Part shown: piece after piece, positions 1 to 8,985 of the stretch
Layout: each line of letters starts with the position of its first letter
Position numbering within the stretch: position 1 is the first letter of the stretch
Origin: Poseidonocella sedimentorum
GTDB lineage: Bacteria; Pseudomonadota; Alphaproteobacteria; Rhodobacterales; Rhodobacteraceae
Direction of reading: 5' to 3'
Assembly (NCBI RefSeq): GCF_900116005.1
Contig: NZ_FOYI01000013.1
Span: 22,736 to 86,735 of the forward strand
Length of the DNA: 64,000 nt
The notes under the pieces: model-generated
Told to the model about the DNA's origin: nothing
Seen by the model: only the letters and a program-made list of their open reading frames with translations
Database searches by the model: none
Made by a program: the position numbers and the translations under genes

Positions 1-276
1 GCGCAGGGAAAGGACAGCCACCGAGAATTGCAGCGCGATCAACAGGAGAAGCGCCACCGCCCCTTCGGCGAGCGCGATATCCTCGCTGAGCAGGATCGAG
101 GCGAGAGTGGAGCCAAAGGCCACCGTGATGACAAGGTCAAAGGCGTTCAGCTTGGCCAGGGTGCGCTTGCCCGACACCCGCAGAGAGACGACGAGAAAGG
201 CATAGGCGAGCGTGCCCACCACCAAGATCCGGACGATCCCGGACCACCCTTGAAAGAACATCTCCGACCAGTCCAC
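1..276 (-). CDS. DUF421 (YetF-like) membrane protein, N-terminal part
   Basis: The minus-strand frame is open from a GTG start at 276 to the window edge, giving 92 codons with the C-terminus missing. The residues show a hydrophobic helix (about 12-28, IVRILVVGTLAYAFLVV), then RVSGKRTLAKLNAFDLVITVAFG, and two more helices. The GKR-(T/S)-L-x-x-x-N-x-F-D-x-(V/I) pattern after the first helix is the hallmark of the DUF421/YetF family of inner-membrane proteins of unknown function. The GTG is preferred because an AGAGG Shine-Dalgarno-like sequence lies about 7 nt upstream; ATG at 261 is the alternative. Function cannot be given beyond the family. Confidence 0.75.
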   Translation of the reverse strand, partial: MDWSEMFFQGWSGIVRILVVGTLAYAFLVVSLRVSGKRTLAKLNAFDLVITVAFGSTLASILLSEDIALAEGAVALLLLIALQFSVAVLSLR

Positions 277-389
277 GCCGCACCTCTATCTCACACACCT
301 CTGAGACAAACGCGCGCCACCCCGCCCCGGGTTCCCGGGCGTGAGGCGCGGGATCGGGCGGGGCACCGGATCAGGCCGGCCTCGACGGC

Positions 390-962
390 TCAGCGGCGAC
401 GGTCGCGGCGCGTGCTCATGGGCTGGAACGCGACGCCCACATGCGCCTCGCAATAGGGTTTGCCGGGTTGGACCGGCAGACCACAGAACCAGAAATCCTC
501 CGTCGCCGGATCGCCCACGGGCCATTTGCAGGTCCGCTCGGTGAGCTCCATCAGCGAGAGCTTCTTAGCTTTCTTCTCGACCTCGTTGACCTTGGCCAGA
601 GCCGCCGGATCAATCTCATTGGCCGAGGGCTGCGGCGGAAGCGGCTGCCCGGCGGGGATGATCTGCTTGCGCGCGGGCGTCGTCGTCACGGGCTGGGGCT
701 TGGGCGCTTCGGCCTCGGGCTGCGGCGCGGCCGACTTGCGCGCCGCGGCGGGCTTGGCGGGCTCTTGCGCCTTATCGGCCTCCTTGGCGGGCTTGGCCGC
801 CGGGCTCGCGCCGCTGGTGCGGTTGCTGAGGCCCAGCCGGTGCACCTTGCCGATCACGGCATTCCGCGTAACCCCACCGAGTTCTTTGGCGATCTGACTT
901 GCCGACTGCCCTTCCCCCCACATCTTCTTCAGCAATTCGACGCGCTCATCGGTCCAGGACAT
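390..962 (-). CDS. gcrA: GcrA cell cycle regulator
   Basis: 190 aa. The N-terminus MSWTDERVELLKKMWGEG with SASQIAKELGG-VTRNAVIGKVHRLGLSNR is the GcrA DNA-binding region. It is followed by an Ala/Pro/Lys-rich linker (about 50-125) and a C-terminal Cys-containing segment (CKWPVGDP...FWFCGLP...YCEAH). In Caulobacter GcrA binds sigma-70 RNA polymerase and stimulates promoters with methylated GANTC sites together with CcrM; that is family knowledge. The start is set at the ATG at 962, which has a GGAAAG ribosome site and the canonical MSWTDE start. An upstream in-frame ATG would add 20 residues not typical of the family. Confidence 0.93.
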   Translation of the reverse strand: MSWTDERVELLKKMWGEGQSASQIAKELGGVTRNAVIGKVHRLGLSNRTSGASPAAKPAKEADKAQEPAKPAAARKSAAPQPEAEAPKPQPVTTTPARKQIIPAGQPLPPQPSANEIDPAALAKVNEVEKKAKKLSLMELTERTCKWPVGDPATEDFWFCGLPVQPGKPYCEAHVGVAFQPMSTRRDRRR

Positions 963-1085
963 GTCTTTCCCCACGTTTCGAAAACCGGCCATTCCCGCAG
1001 AAGGCCAGTCCGGGCATTTCACAAGACCCCTATTCTATGCAGCGCTGGCTGAGTTACAAGGCGCGTGACGCAAGGAGACGACAAG

Positions 1086-1898
1086 ATGTATGATGGCACC
1101 CTCGGCAATGAGATTGGCACGCGGCGGTTCGGCCGCTGGAACTGGCTCGGATTGCAGACGCTCGCCCGGCGGGAGATCCAGCGCTTTCTGGCCGTCTGGA
1201 CCCAGACATTGCTCGCCCCGCTCGTGACCGCCGGGCTCTTCTTGCTGATCTTCTCAATCGCCATCGGGCCGCGCCGCGGTGATGTGATGGGCGTGCCGTT
1301 TACCCATTTCATCGCGCCGGGGATCCTGATGATGACGGTGATTCAGAACGCCTTCGCCAACACCTCGTCGTCGATCGTCATCTCCAAGGTCCAGGGCAAT
1401 ATCGTCGACACGCTGATGCCCCCCCTGAGCGCGATCGAGCTGGTTCTGGGCTATCTTGCGGGCGCCATCGTGCGCGGCGGCGCCGTGGCGGTGGCGATCT
1501 GGCTGGGCCTCGCGCTCACGCTGGGGATCGGCCTCGCCCATCCGCTTTTTGCCCTGTCCTTCGTCCTGCTGGGCGCGATCTTCGTCGGCGGGCTCGGCAT
1601 GGTCGCGGGGATCTACGCCCAGAAATTCGACCAGATGGCCGCGATCACCAATTTCATCATCACCCCGCTCGCCTTCCTCTCGGGGACGTTCTACTCGGTC
1701 AACGCCCTGCCCCCCGTGCTGCGGGAAATCACCCATTTCAACCCGTTCTACTACCTCATCGACGGCGTGCGCTACGGCGTCATCGGCCAGGCGGATGCCA
1801 ACCCATGGCTTGGCCTCGCGGTCTGCATCGGCGCCTGCCTCGCGATCTGCACCCTCGCCTGGAGCATGATCCACCGCGGCTACCGGCTGAAGGCCTGA
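1086..1898 (+). CDS. ABC-2 type transporter permease
   Basis: 270 aa with about six hydrophobic segments. It has the ABC-2 membrane domain pattern: a cytoplasmic N-terminus, a first helix LLAPLVTAGLFLLIFSIAIG, and the C-terminal loop PLAFLSGTFYSVNALPPVLREITHFNPFYYLIDGVRYG. The F(L)SGTFY...LP...NP motif is characteristic of YadH/NodJ-type permeases. The ATG at 1086 is chosen because AAGGAG lies 8 nt upstream; a GTG at 1065 is in frame but poorer. No ATPase gene is adjacent in this window, so its partner must be encoded elsewhere or the protein pairs with a shared ATPase. The substrate is not predictable; polysaccharide or lipid export is common in the family. Confidence 0.85.
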   Translation: MYDGTLGNEIGTRRFGRWNWLGLQTLARREIQRFLAVWTQTLLAPLVTAGLFLLIFSIAIGPRRGDVMGVPFTHFIAPGILMMTVIQNAFANTSSSIVISKVQGNIVDTLMPPLSAIELVLGYLAGAIVRGGAVAVAIWLGLALTLGIGLAHPLFALSFVLLGAIFVGGLGMVAGIYAQKFDQMAAITNFIITPLAFLSGTFYSVNALPPVLREITHFNPFYYLIDGVRYGVIGQADANPWLGLAVCIGACLAICTLAWSMIHRGYRLKA

Positions 1899-2149
1899 GC
1901 CGGGAAGATCGGGGGCTTTTCAAACCGGTGCCCCGGCGGTAAGACACGGGGCATGACAATGATTGCAAAGCTCCTCCGACGACAGCTCGCCCGCGCCTGA
2001 CCCGCGCGCAGCCGCTTTGCATCGGGCCGCAACAACCGGCCCGCCCCCAGCCCCAATATTGACTTGACCGCCCGCCTCATGCACTCAGCCTGTGCCCCGT
2101 ACCGGGACCGCACGGCCCCCGGATGAGGCCTCCGACCAGAGGAAACCCG

Positions 2150-3328
2150 ATGATCCCTGCCGTTTTGCCGACCTACAACCGCGCGCCCCTTGAATTCATC
2201 AAGGGCGAAGGAAGCTGGCTGATCGAGGCAGACGGGCGCCGCTTCCTCGACCTTGGCGCGGGCATCGCGGTCAACGCGCTCGGCCATGCCCACCCGGCCC
2301 TCGTCGCCGCCCTCACCGAGCAGGCCGGCGCGCTCTGGCACGTCTCCAACCTCTACCGCATCCCGCAGCAGGAGGCGCTCGCCCGCAAACTCGTCGACCT
2401 GACCTTCGCCGACACGGTTTTCTTCACCAACTCCGGCACCGAATCCTGCGAACTCGCCGTCAAGATGGCCCGCAAGCACTTCGCCGAAACCGACCCCGCG
2501 CGCAGCGTCATCTTCACCTTCGAAGGCGCGTTTCACGGCCGCTCCTCGGCGGGCATCGCCGCTGCGGGATCGCCCAAGATGACCGAGGGCTTCGGTCCGC
2601 TCCTGCCCGGTTTCGCCCATTTCCCCTGGGGCGATATCGACGCCATGGAAGCCGCCATCGACGAGACCACGGCGGCAATCCTCGTCGAGCCGATTCAGGG
2701 CGAAGGCGGCATCCGTCCCCTCCCAGAGGCCGACCTGAAACGCCTCCGCGCCCTGTGCGACAGCCACGGCATCCTCCTCATCCTCGACGAAGTGCAATGC
2801 GGCATGGGCCGGACGGGCCGCCTCTTCGCCCACGAATGGGCCGGCATCACGCCCGACATCATGATGGTCGCCAAAGGCATCGGCGGCGGCTTCCCCCTCG
2901 GCGCCGTGCTCGCCACCGAATCGGCCGCCGCCCAGATGACCGCCGGAACCCACGGCTCCACCTATGGCGGCAACCCGCTCGCCTGCGCCGTCGGCTGCGC
3001 AGTCATCGACCACGTGGCCGACCCGGCCTTCCTCGACGCGGTCAACCGGAAGGCCGGCCTCCTGCGCCAGAAACTCGAAGGCCTCATCGCCGCACACCCG
3101 GATGTCTTCGACGGTGTCCGCGGCTCCGGCCTCATGCTCGGCCTCACCTGCCGCCTTCCCAACACCGACGTGCTCGCCGCCGGCTACGACGCCGAGCTCA
3201 TCACCGTCCCGGCCGCCGGCAACGTCCTGCGCCTCCTTCCCCCGCTCACCATCTCCGAAGACGAGATCGCCGAGGCCGTAACCCGCCTCGACCGCGCCGC
3301 AACCAACCTCCGCGCCACCGCCGCATGA
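2150..3328 (+). CDS. argD: acetylornithine transaminase (ArgD)
   Basis: 392 aa, class-III PLP aminotransferase. Motifs visible are [19 protein letters not shown] (cofactor phosphate loop), [21 protein letters not shown] (PLP-ring Asp) and [16 protein letters not shown] with the Schiff-base lysine at about residue 242. It catalyses N-acetyl-glutamate semialdehyde to N-acetylornithine in arginine synthesis and may also serve as the succinyl-diaminopimelate aminotransferase. The ATG at 2150 follows AGAGGA; an ATG at 2123 is in frame but gives non-family residues. It lies just upstream of argF, the usual argD-argF pair of alphaproteobacteria, although 108 nt with a hairpin separate them. Confidence 0.95.
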   Translation: MIPAVLPTYNRAPLEFIKGEGSWLIEADGRRFLDLGAGIAVNALGHAHPALVAALTEQAGALWHVSNLYRIPQQEALARKLVDLTFADTVFFTNSGTESCELAVKMARKHFAETDPARSVIFTFEGAFHGRSSAGIAAAGSPKMTEGFGPLLPGFAHFPWGDIDAMEAAIDETTAAILVEPIQGEGGIRPLPEADLKRLRALCDSHGILLILDEVQCGMGRTGRLFAHEWAGITPDIMMVAKGIGGGFPLGAVLATESAAAQMTAGTHGSTYGGNPLACAVGCAVIDHVADPAFLDAVNRKAGLLRQKLEGLIAAHPDVFDGVRGSGLMLGLTCRLPNTDVLAAGYDAELITVPAAGNVLRLLPPLTISEDEIAEAVTRLDRAATNLRATAA

Positions 3329-3363
3329 GATCGCCAACACCCTGAGTCCCAACCCGACCCGAT

Positions 3364-3410
3364 CTTCTTCTCTTCGCAAATACTCCGGGGGTCCGGGGGC
3401 CGCGCCCCCG
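3364..3410 (+). repeat. intergenic CTTCTTCTCTTC/AAATACTC motif plus hairpin
   Basis: The stretch CTTCTTCTCTTC-gc-AAATACTC (3364-3385) is immediately followed by a GC hairpin (stem CGGGGGC 3394-3400, GCCCCCG 3404-3410, 3-nt loop). It lies between argD and argF. A second copy of the motif occurs after argF at 4399-4420. A motif of this kind is common between genes in Rhodobacteraceae. Whether it acts as a transcript end, a processing site or a repeat element is not established by the sequence. Confidence 0.6.
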
Positions 3411-3436
3411 CCCTCCCCCAGTCAAGAGGCCCCGCC

Positions 3437-4363
3437 ATGCCCCATTTCCTCGACATCCACAAAACCGATACCTCCGCCCTGCGCGACATGATCGACCAGG
3501 CCCGCGCCATGAAATCCGCCCGCGCCGGCCGGCCCAAGGGCGCTCCCGACGACACCCAACCGCTCGCCGGCCAGATGGTCGCTCTGATCTTCGAGAAACC
3601 CTCGACCCGGACCCGCGTCTCCTTCGACGTCGGCGTGCGCCAGATGGGCGGCCAGACCATGGTGCTCTCGGGCAACGACATGCAGCTCGGCCACGGCGAA
3701 ACCATCGCCGACACCGCCCGCGTGCTCTCGCGCTATGTCGACCTCATCATGATCCGGACATTTGACGAATCCGTCCTGCTCGAACTGGCCGACCACGCCA
3801 CCGTCCCGGTGATCAACGGCCTGACCGACCGCACCCACCCCTGCCAGATCATGGCCGACATCCTCACCTACGAAGAGCACCGCGGCCCGATCCGCGGCCG
3901 CCGCGTGACCTGGTGCGGAGATGGCAACAACGTCTTCTCTTCATTCCTGCACGCCGCCGCCCGCTTCGGCTTCGACATCACCTTCTCCGGCCCGACCGCG
4001 CTCGATCCCGAAGACGACTTCATCGGCCTCGCCCGTGACGCCGGGGTGAGCGTGACCATCGAACGCGATCCCGTCGCCGCCGTCGAAGGCGCCGACCTCG
4101 TCGTGACCGACACCTGGGTCTCGATGCACGACAGCCAGTCGACCAAGGAACGCCGCCACAACCTGCTGCGCGGCTACCAGGTCAACGAAGCGCTCATGGC
4201 CCACGCCAAACCCGACGCGCTGTTCATGCACTGCCTGCCCGCCCACCGCGGCGAGGAGGCGACCAGCGCCGTCATGGATGGGCCCCACTCGGTGATCTTC
4301 GACGAAGCCGAAAACCGCCTCCACGCCCAGAAAGCCATCATGCGCTACTGCCTCGGCACCTGA
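3437..4363 (+). CDS. argF: ornithine carbamoyltransferase (ArgF)
   Basis: 308 aa, the normal length. It has the carbamoyl-phosphate site [12 protein letters not shown] (about 53-64), the second loop [11 protein letters not shown] (about 130-140), and the ornithine/catalytic motif [10 protein letters not shown] (about 263-272). It converts ornithine and carbamoyl phosphate to citrulline in the cytoplasm. It is downstream of argD in the same direction. Nothing unusual is seen in the active-site residues. Confidence 0.96.
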   Translation: MPHFLDIHKTDTSALRDMIDQARAMKSARAGRPKGAPDDTQPLAGQMVALIFEKPSTRTRVSFDVGVRQMGGQTMVLSGNDMQLGHGETIADTARVLSRYVDLIMIRTFDESVLLELADHATVPVINGLTDRTHPCQIMADILTYEEHRGPIRGRRVTWCGDGNNVFSSFLHAAARFGFDITFSGPTALDPEDDFIGLARDAGVSVTIERDPVAAVEGADLVVTDTWVSMHDSQSTKERRHNLLRGYQVNEALMAHAKPDALFMHCLPAHRGEEATSAVMDGPHSVIFDEAENRLHAQKAIMRYCLGT

Positions 4364-4398
4364 GCCCCGACGGCGCGGGGACAGCCCGCCGCTCCCCG

Positions 4399-4420
4399 CT
4401 TCTTCTCTTCAAAAATACTC
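4399..4420 (+). repeat. second copy of the CTTCTTCTCTTC/AAATACTC motif
   Basis: Identical to the copy at 3364-3385 at 20 of 22 positions (two central bases aa instead of gc). It lies 36 nt after the argF stop. Unlike the first copy it is not followed by the same perfect GC stem. Confidence 0.55.
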
Positions 4421-4496
4421 ACCGGCGCGCAGCATTCCACATGCGAGCCGGTGCCGTATGACGAAATCGATTGACGCGCCCGCCCGCGCTCTGGCA

Positions 4497-4708
4497 CAGG
4501 TGAAGAGGTGTTCGGTCCCGCGGCGCACCCCCAAGGATGCGCCCGGGCGTAAAAGGGAATGCAGTGCGGCGCGCGAGGACCCCTCCGGCCAAACCTGCAA
4601 CTGCCCCCGCAACTGTGAGCGGCGAGCGCTGGCTGACGATGCCACTGGAGCGATCCGGGAAGGCCAGCCAGACGCGTTGACCCGCAAGTCAGGAGACCTG
4701 CCGGCCAC
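4497..4708 (+). promoter_or_regulatory. cobalamin (AdoCbl) riboswitch 1
   Basis: The RNA has the conserved order of the cobalamin aptamer: GGGCGTAAAAGGGAATGCAGTGC near 4545, the AACTGCCCCCGCAACTGT core near 4600, the B12-box-like GCCACTG...GGGAAGGC at 4641-4664, and the 3' strand AAGTCAGGAGACCTGCC at 4686-4702. It ends about 40 nt before cbtB, placing the cobalt-transporter-type genes under B12 repression. Boundaries are approximate. Confidence 0.92.
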
Positions 4709-4750
4709 CTTGGAAACCGACCTCGGGTGCGAGGAAAAGGAGTGACTGAC

Positions 4751-4930
4751 ATGACCGTGGCAACCGCCGTTCGTTCTGAAACATCATCGGCCCGTGAGGG
4801 CCTTGCCGCCATCTTCATGGTCGCGGCGATCGGCATCGGAATCGTCGCCCTGACCGGCCACGTGCAGGCCTCCGCGCTGCATGACGCGGCGCATGACGTG
4901 CGCCACGCCACCGGCTTCCCCTGCCACTGA
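4751..4930 (+). CDS. cbtB: CbtB-type cobalt transport small subunit
   Basis: 59 aa with one membrane helix (about 18-38, LAAIFMVAAIGIGIVALTGH) and a His-rich C-terminus (HDAAHDVRHATGFPCH). This is the classic CbtB architecture, where the C-terminal His residues are thought to bind cobalt. The start at 4751 is preferred over an in-frame ATG at 4727 because AAAGGAG lies 8 nt upstream. It is the first gene after riboswitch 1, 4 nt before cbtA. Confidence 0.88.
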   Translation: MTVATAVRSETSSAREGLAAIFMVAAIGIGIVALTGHVQASALHDAAHDVRHATGFPCH

Positions 4931-4934
4931 TCCA

Positions 4935-5636
4935 ATGCTTTCGAAATTGTTGACCAGCGCGTTGTTCGCTGGGAGCGCAGCAGGGCTGATCGCCGCCCTG
5001 CTACAGCTCGTCTTTGTCCAACCGGTTCTGCTCCACGCCGAGCTCTATGAATCCGGGGCCCTCGTCCATTTCGGTGCCGAGCCCGTCTCCGCCCTGCAGG
5101 ATCTGCCCGGCTTCGAGCCGGTACGCGACGGGTTGAGCATCGTCTTCACCATGCTGATCTACAGCGGCTACGCGATGATCCTCGTGGGGCTCATGGCCCT
5201 CGCCCAATCGCGCGGCGCGCCGATCAATGGCCGGAGCGGCCTGCTCTGGGGGCTCGCAGGGTTCGTCGCGGCGCATCTCGCGCCGGGCTTTACCCTCGCG
5301 CCCGAAGTGCCCGGCGTCGCCGCGGCCGATGTGGGGGCGCGCCAGATCTGGTGGGCCGCGACAGTCGCCGCCGCCGCGGCCGCCATGTGGCTCATCGGCT
5401 TCGGGCGCGGTCTGCCCGCATGGCTCGCCGCTGCGGTTCTGCTTCTGGCCCCGCATCTCATCGGCGCACCGGAGCCCGATGTCTTCACTGGCCCCGTGCC
5501 CACCGAAATCGGCGCGCTCTTCGCCGCGCGGGCGCTTGGTGTCGGCATGGCCGCCTGGGCGCTTCTGGGTGTCTTTTCGGGCTATTTCTGGGCCCGCGAA
5601 AGCGCCGATGACGCAGGGCTCGGGCAACAGGCCTGA
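4935..5636 (+). CDS. cbtA: CbtA-type predicted cobalt transporter
   Basis: 233 aa with about five hydrophobic helices, beginning MLSKLLTSALFAGSAAGLIAALLQLVFVQPVLLHAELYE. CbtA proteins are predicted, largely from comparative genomics, to take up cobalt for B12 synthesis together with CbtB. Support here is the family pattern, the B12 riboswitch upstream and the cob genes downstream. The ATG at 4935 follows the cbtB stop by 4 nt; an earlier ATG at 4881 would overlap cbtB and gives unrelated residues. Confidence 0.85.
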   Translation: MLSKLLTSALFAGSAAGLIAALLQLVFVQPVLLHAELYESGALVHFGAEPVSALQDLPGFEPVRDGLSIVFTMLIYSGYAMILVGLMALAQSRGAPINGRSGLLWGLAGFVAAHLAPGFTLAPEVPGVAAADVGARQIWWAATVAAAAAAMWLIGFGRGLPAWLAAAVLLLAPHLIGAPEPDVFTGPVPTEIGALFAARALGVGMAAWALLGVFSGYFWARESADDAGLGQQA

Positions 5637-5644
5637 CGCCATCA

Positions 5645-5664
5645 GCGGGGCGGCTCCGCCCCGC
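5645..5664 (+). other. perfect GC inverted repeat between cbtA and the His-rich gene
   Basis: GCGGGGCGG (5645-5653) and CCGCCCCGC (5656-5664) are perfect reverse complements separated by 2 nt, lying 8 nt after the cbtA stop. There is no T tract, so it could stabilise the upstream mRNA or attenuate transcription rather than act as a standard terminator. Confidence 0.5.
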
Positions 5665-5689
5665 GCACCCCCTATTCGGAGACAGTGCG

Positions 5690-6202
5690 ATGAACCGCGC
5701 CCTTCCCCTTTTCGCCATTGGTCTGATCTTCGGCGGCGGCCTCGGCTTTACCCTCGCCGCCGGCTACGGCATCACCTTCGACGGCCATGATCACGGCGAT
5801 CCCGCCCATCACGGCGCCGCCGCACAGGCCCCTCATGCGAGCCACGACCACGGCGCGCTGATCGAGGTTGCGCCCGCCGGGCGGCCGACCCTGGATCTGG
5901 AGATATTCCCTGACCCCTCAAACGGTTGGAATTTGAAACTCATCACCGAGAATTTCACCTTCGCCCCGCAAAACGCCAGCCGCGCCAATGCAAGCGGCGA
6001 GGGCCATGCCCATGTCTACGCCAATGGCGTCAAGCTCGGGCGGGTCTATGGAAACTGGGTCCATCTCGACGGGTTGCCGCAGGGCGAGGTCGACATCACC
6101 GTCTCGCTCAATGCCAACGATCACAGCGGCCTTGCGGTGAATGGCGCGCCGATTGCCGCGTCGGTCACGATCGAGAACCGAGCGCGCGCCAATCTCAAGT
6201 AG
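5690..6202 (+). CDS. His-rich exported protein of the cbtBA operon, function unknown
   Basis: 170 aa with an N-terminal signal peptide or anchor (about 4-25, ALPLFAIGLIFGGGLGFTLAAG). A His/Asp cluster follows (about 31-56, including GHDHGDPAHHG and HASHDHG). The C-terminal part of about 110 aa is predicted beta-rich and contains GHAHVYANGVKLGRVYGNWVHL. The His cluster suggests binding of a divalent metal in the periplasm. Its place after cbtA downstream of a B12 riboswitch suggests a cobalt-binding accessory role. That is inference from composition and context; I do not recognise a named family. Confidence 0.6.
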   Translation: MNRALPLFAIGLIFGGGLGFTLAAGYGITFDGHDHGDPAHHGAAAQAPHASHDHGALIEVAPAGRPTLDLEIFPDPSNGWNLKLITENFTFAPQNASRANASGEGHAHVYANGVKLGRVYGNWVHLDGLPQGEVDITVSLNANDHSGLAVNGAPIAASVTIENRARANLK

Positions 6203-6210
6203 GCCCCAAC

Positions 6211-6957
6211 TCAGTCGGGAAAACCGAGCAGGTAGGTATCCATGATCCATCCCTGCTCGCCGCGCAACGCCTCGCGCAGGGCAACGATCCGCGGGCCCGC
6301 CGCATCGAGCGGCCCGGCGTCCAGTGTCTCCTCGGGCAGGCCGAGATTGGCGCCCCACCAGATCTCCAGCCCCCGACCATACAGCCGGTCGAAGGAACAG
6401 GCGCCGTCGAGCATGACCGCCACCCGCCGCGCGCCATCTGGCCAGCCGTGATCGCGCAACTGGCGCCCGGTGGTGATGGTCACGGGTCCGTTGACCTCGT
6501 TGAGCGGGATGGCATGGGCCGCCGTCAGCGCCTGTAGCGCGGTGATCCCGGGGATCGCCCGGAGCGACGGCGCAGGGTCGAGCCGCCGGGCAATGCGCAA
6601 CGTGCTGTCATAGAGGCTCGGATCGCCCCAGACCATGAGCGCCACCGGCCCATTCGGCGCGCCGGAGGCATCAACGGCCCGCTGCCAACGCGCGGCGATC
6701 TCGTCGTGCCAGCGCGCCACCCGCTCCAGATAGGGCAGCGCCGGATCGCGCTCGGGCATGTCGAATTCGGCAACCGGAGCCGTGGCACCGCAGCCGATCA
6801 GGATCTCGCGCCGGAGCTCGGCCAGCCGCCCCTTTTCCGCGCCCTTGTGCGGCAGCAAAATCAGCCCCGCCTCACGCAGCGCGCGCCGGCCCTCCAGCGT
6901 CAGGTGCGCGAGCGCGCCCATGCCGACGCCCACGAGCCAGAGCTCATCCATCCGCAT
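6211..6957 (-). CDS. cobF: precorrin-6A synthase, deacetylating (CobF)
   Basis: 248 aa, tetrapyrrole (corrin/porphyrin) methylase fold. It has an N-terminal glycine loop LWLVGVGMGALAHLT, the MVWGDPSLYDSTLRI motif and PGITALQAL. CobF methylates C1 of precorrin-5 with loss of acetate in the aerobic pathway. Its first codons overlap the end of cobA by 14 nt, so it is the last gene of the cobL-E-M-B-A-F run. It converges on the His-rich gene with 8 nt between the stops. Confidence 0.93.
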   Translation of the reverse strand: MRMDELWLVGVGMGALAHLTLEGRRALREAGLILLPHKGAEKGRLAELRREILIGCGATAPVAEFDMPERDPALPYLERVARWHDEIAARWQRAVDASGAPNGPVALMVWGDPSLYDSTLRIARRLDPAPSLRAIPGITALQALTAAHAIPLNEVNGPVTITTGRQLRDHGWPDGARRVAVMLDGACSFDRLYGRGLEIWWGANLGLPEETLDAGPLDAAGPRIVALREALRGEQGWIMDTYLLGFPD

Positions 6958-7675
6958 TGCCCTCCGCCAGCGGCCCGTAGAGGATCAGCGCCGGTTTGCT
7001 CCCGACATCGGCCGCAAGCTGCGCCGCGATTCCGGAGACGGTGCCGCGCGTGATCTGCTGCTCCTCGGTCCCCACCGCCTCGGCGAGGATGGCGGGCGTC
7101 TCGCCGCTCAGCCCCCGGTCCCGGAGCGCCGAAAGCAGCGCGGGGAACGTCCGCTTGCCCATGTAGATCACCGTGCAGGCCGAGGGATCGGCGAGCGCGT
7201 CAAGGTCGATGTCGGGCGGCAGGCCCCCTTCAGCGTCATGGCCGGTCACGAACTGCACGCGCCGCGCGGTGAGCCGGCGGGTGAGCGGGATGCCCGCCGC
7301 CGCCGCCGCCGCGCAAGCGGAGGGAATGCCGGGAATGATCTCATAGGCGATGCCGGCCTCGCGCAGCGCGAGGAGCTCCTCTTCGAGCCGCCCGAAAAGC
7401 CCGCCATCGCCCGATTTCAACCGCACCACGCGCTGCCCGGTTTTGGCGTAGTCGACCAGAAGGCGGCTCACGTGATGCTGTTTCGGCGACGGCCGCCCGG
7501 CGCGTTTGCCAACCCCCACGAGATCGGCGCCGTCGCGCGCATGGGCAAGGATCGGGCCGGAGGACAGATCGTCAAACAGGACCGCGTCGGCGCGCCCGAG
7601 CCGGTCCACGGCCTTGAGCGTCAGCAAGTCCGGATCGCCAGGGCCGGAGCCCACGAAGCTCACGAATCCGCTCAT
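6944..7675 (-). CDS. cobA: uroporphyrinogen-III C-methyltransferase (CobA/SUMT)
   Basis: 243 aa stand-alone SUMT. Motifs are VGSGPGDPDLLTLKAVDRL (SAM glycine loop), DDLSSGPIL, RLKSGDGGLFGRLEEEL, PGIPSACAAAAAAGIPLTRR and VIYMGKRT. It makes precorrin-2, the branch point into cobalamin and siroheme. There is no fused CysG-like dehydrogenase/chelatase domain, which fits a dedicated B12 enzyme. It overlaps cobB upstream by 4 nt and cobF downstream by 14 nt. Confidence 0.95.
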   Translation of the reverse strand: MSGFVSFVGSGPGDPDLLTLKAVDRLGRADAVLFDDLSSGPILAHARDGADLVGVGKRAGRPSPKQHHVSRLLVDYAKTGQRVVRLKSGDGGLFGRLEEELLALREAGIAYEIIPGIPSACAAAAAAGIPLTRRLTARRVQFVTGHDAEGGLPPDIDLDALADPSACTVIYMGKRTFPALLSALRDRGLSGETPAILAEAVGTEEQQITRGTVSGIAAQLAADVGSKPALILYGPLAEGNADG

Positions 7676-8985
7676 GCGGGCTCCTCTGCGATGAGGTGAA
7701 AGAAGGTACCGGTCACATGGCCGCGGCGCGATCCGGTCTCGGGAACCGGCGCGCCATCGGCGTCGAAGACCTCCGCCAACGGCGCGTCCGGCTCGGCAAG
7801 GATGGTCGAATAGTGGAACTCATGGCCGCGGAGCGCGGCGCCCGCATCGCGCCCCGGCATCGGCGCCTTGAGCACCGCCCGGCGGTAGCCGAGGTGGAAC
7901 TTCCGCGTCTCGTAGCTTGTCTCCAACCCCAGAAGCCCCGCCATCTCATGGCGTTGCCCGGCCTTGTCCACCAGCCCCGCGCCAAGCGCCATGTAGCCGC
8001 CACATTCGCCATGCACGGGTCTGGTTTCCGCGTGGTTTTGCAATGCCTTGCGGAACGTTCTTGCAGTGGAAAGCGCGCCTGCGTGCAGTTCCGGATAGCC
8101 CCCGGGCAGCCAGACCAGATCAGCCGATGGATCGGGGGGCTCGTCCGCCAGCGGCGAGAAGGGCAGGATTTCAGCCCCGGCCGCGCGCCATCCCTTTAAG
8201 AGATGCGGGTAAGTGAATGAAAACGCTGCATCTTGTGCCAATGCGATCCGTTGTGCCGGGGGGTGGGGCAGCGCGCCCGGCGCCGGTATGGCCTTGCCCC
8301 GCGCCGCCGCCCGCAGCGCGGCGAGATCCACATGGGCGCGCAGGAAGTCCGCGTAGCCCACGATCGCCGCGTCGAGGTCGGAATGTTCGACCGCCTGCAC
8401 CAGCCCCAGATGCCGCTCGGGCAACGCGAGATCCCCACGCCGCGGCAGCGCGCCGAGCACCGTGATCCCGGCAGCCTCCATGCCGGTGCGGATCAGCCGC
8501 TCGTGCCGCGGGCTCGCGACTCGGTTGAGGATCACGCCGGCGAAGGGCAGATCGGGCATGTAACGCGCGAAGCCGAGCGCCGTGGCCGCGGCCGATTGCG
8601 CCTGCCCGCCCACGTCGAGAACGAGCACCACCGGCCAGCCCATGCGCCGCGCCGTCTCGGCGCTGGAGCCGAAGCCGGAGAGCCCCCGCGTCGCGACCCC
8701 GTCGTAGAGCCCCATCGAGCCCTCGGCGATGCAGATGTCCGCCCCCGCGGCCTCCGCCGCGATGGCATCGAGCAGCGCGGGCGACATGGCCCAGCTGTCG
8801 AGGTTGAAGGACGCCCGCCCCGAGGCCGCGCGGTGAAAGGCCGGATCGATGTAATCGGGCCCGCTCTTGAAGGGCTGCACGGCGAGCCCGTCGCCGGCGA
8901 GCGCGCGCAGGAGCCCGAGCATCACGGTGGTTTTGCCGGTGCCCGAGGCGGGCGCGGCGATGAGAAGACCGGGCGCGTCAGCCAT
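7672..8985 (-). CDS. cobB: hydrogenobyrinic acid a,c-diamide synthase (CobB)
   Basis: 437 aa: an N-terminal dethiobiotin-synthase-like ATPase (P-loop [10 protein letters not shown], residues 11-20) and a C-terminal class-I glutamine amidotransferase domain with the nucleophile in [12 protein letters not shown]. It amidates the a and c side chains of hydrogenobyrinate before cobalt insertion. The start is the ATG at 8985 ([15 protein letters not shown]), preceded by GGGAG; upstream in-frame codons overlap cobM and give unrelated residues. It overlaps cobM by 8 nt and cobA by 4 nt, indicating translational coupling. Confidence 0.95.
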   Translation of the reverse strand: MADAPGLLIAAPASGTGKTTVMLGLLRALAGDGLAVQPFKSGPDYIDPAFHRAASGRASFNLDSWAMSPALLDAIAAEAAGADICIAEGSMGLYDGVATRGLSGFGSSAETARRMGWPVVLVLDVGGQAQSAAATALGFARYMPDLPFAGVILNRVASPRHERLIRTGMEAAGITVLGALPRRGDLALPERHLGLVQAVEHSDLDAAIVGYADFLRAHVDLAALRAAARGKAIPAPGALPHPPAQRIALAQDAAFSFTYPHLLKGWRAAGAEILPFSPLADEPPDPSADLVWLPGGYPELHAGALSTARTFRKALQNHAETRPVHGECGGYMALGAGLVDKAGQRHEMAGLLGLETSYETRKFHLGYRRAVLKAPMPGRDAGAALRGHEFHYSTILAEPDAPLAEVFDADGAPVPETGSRRGHVTGTFFHLIAEEPA

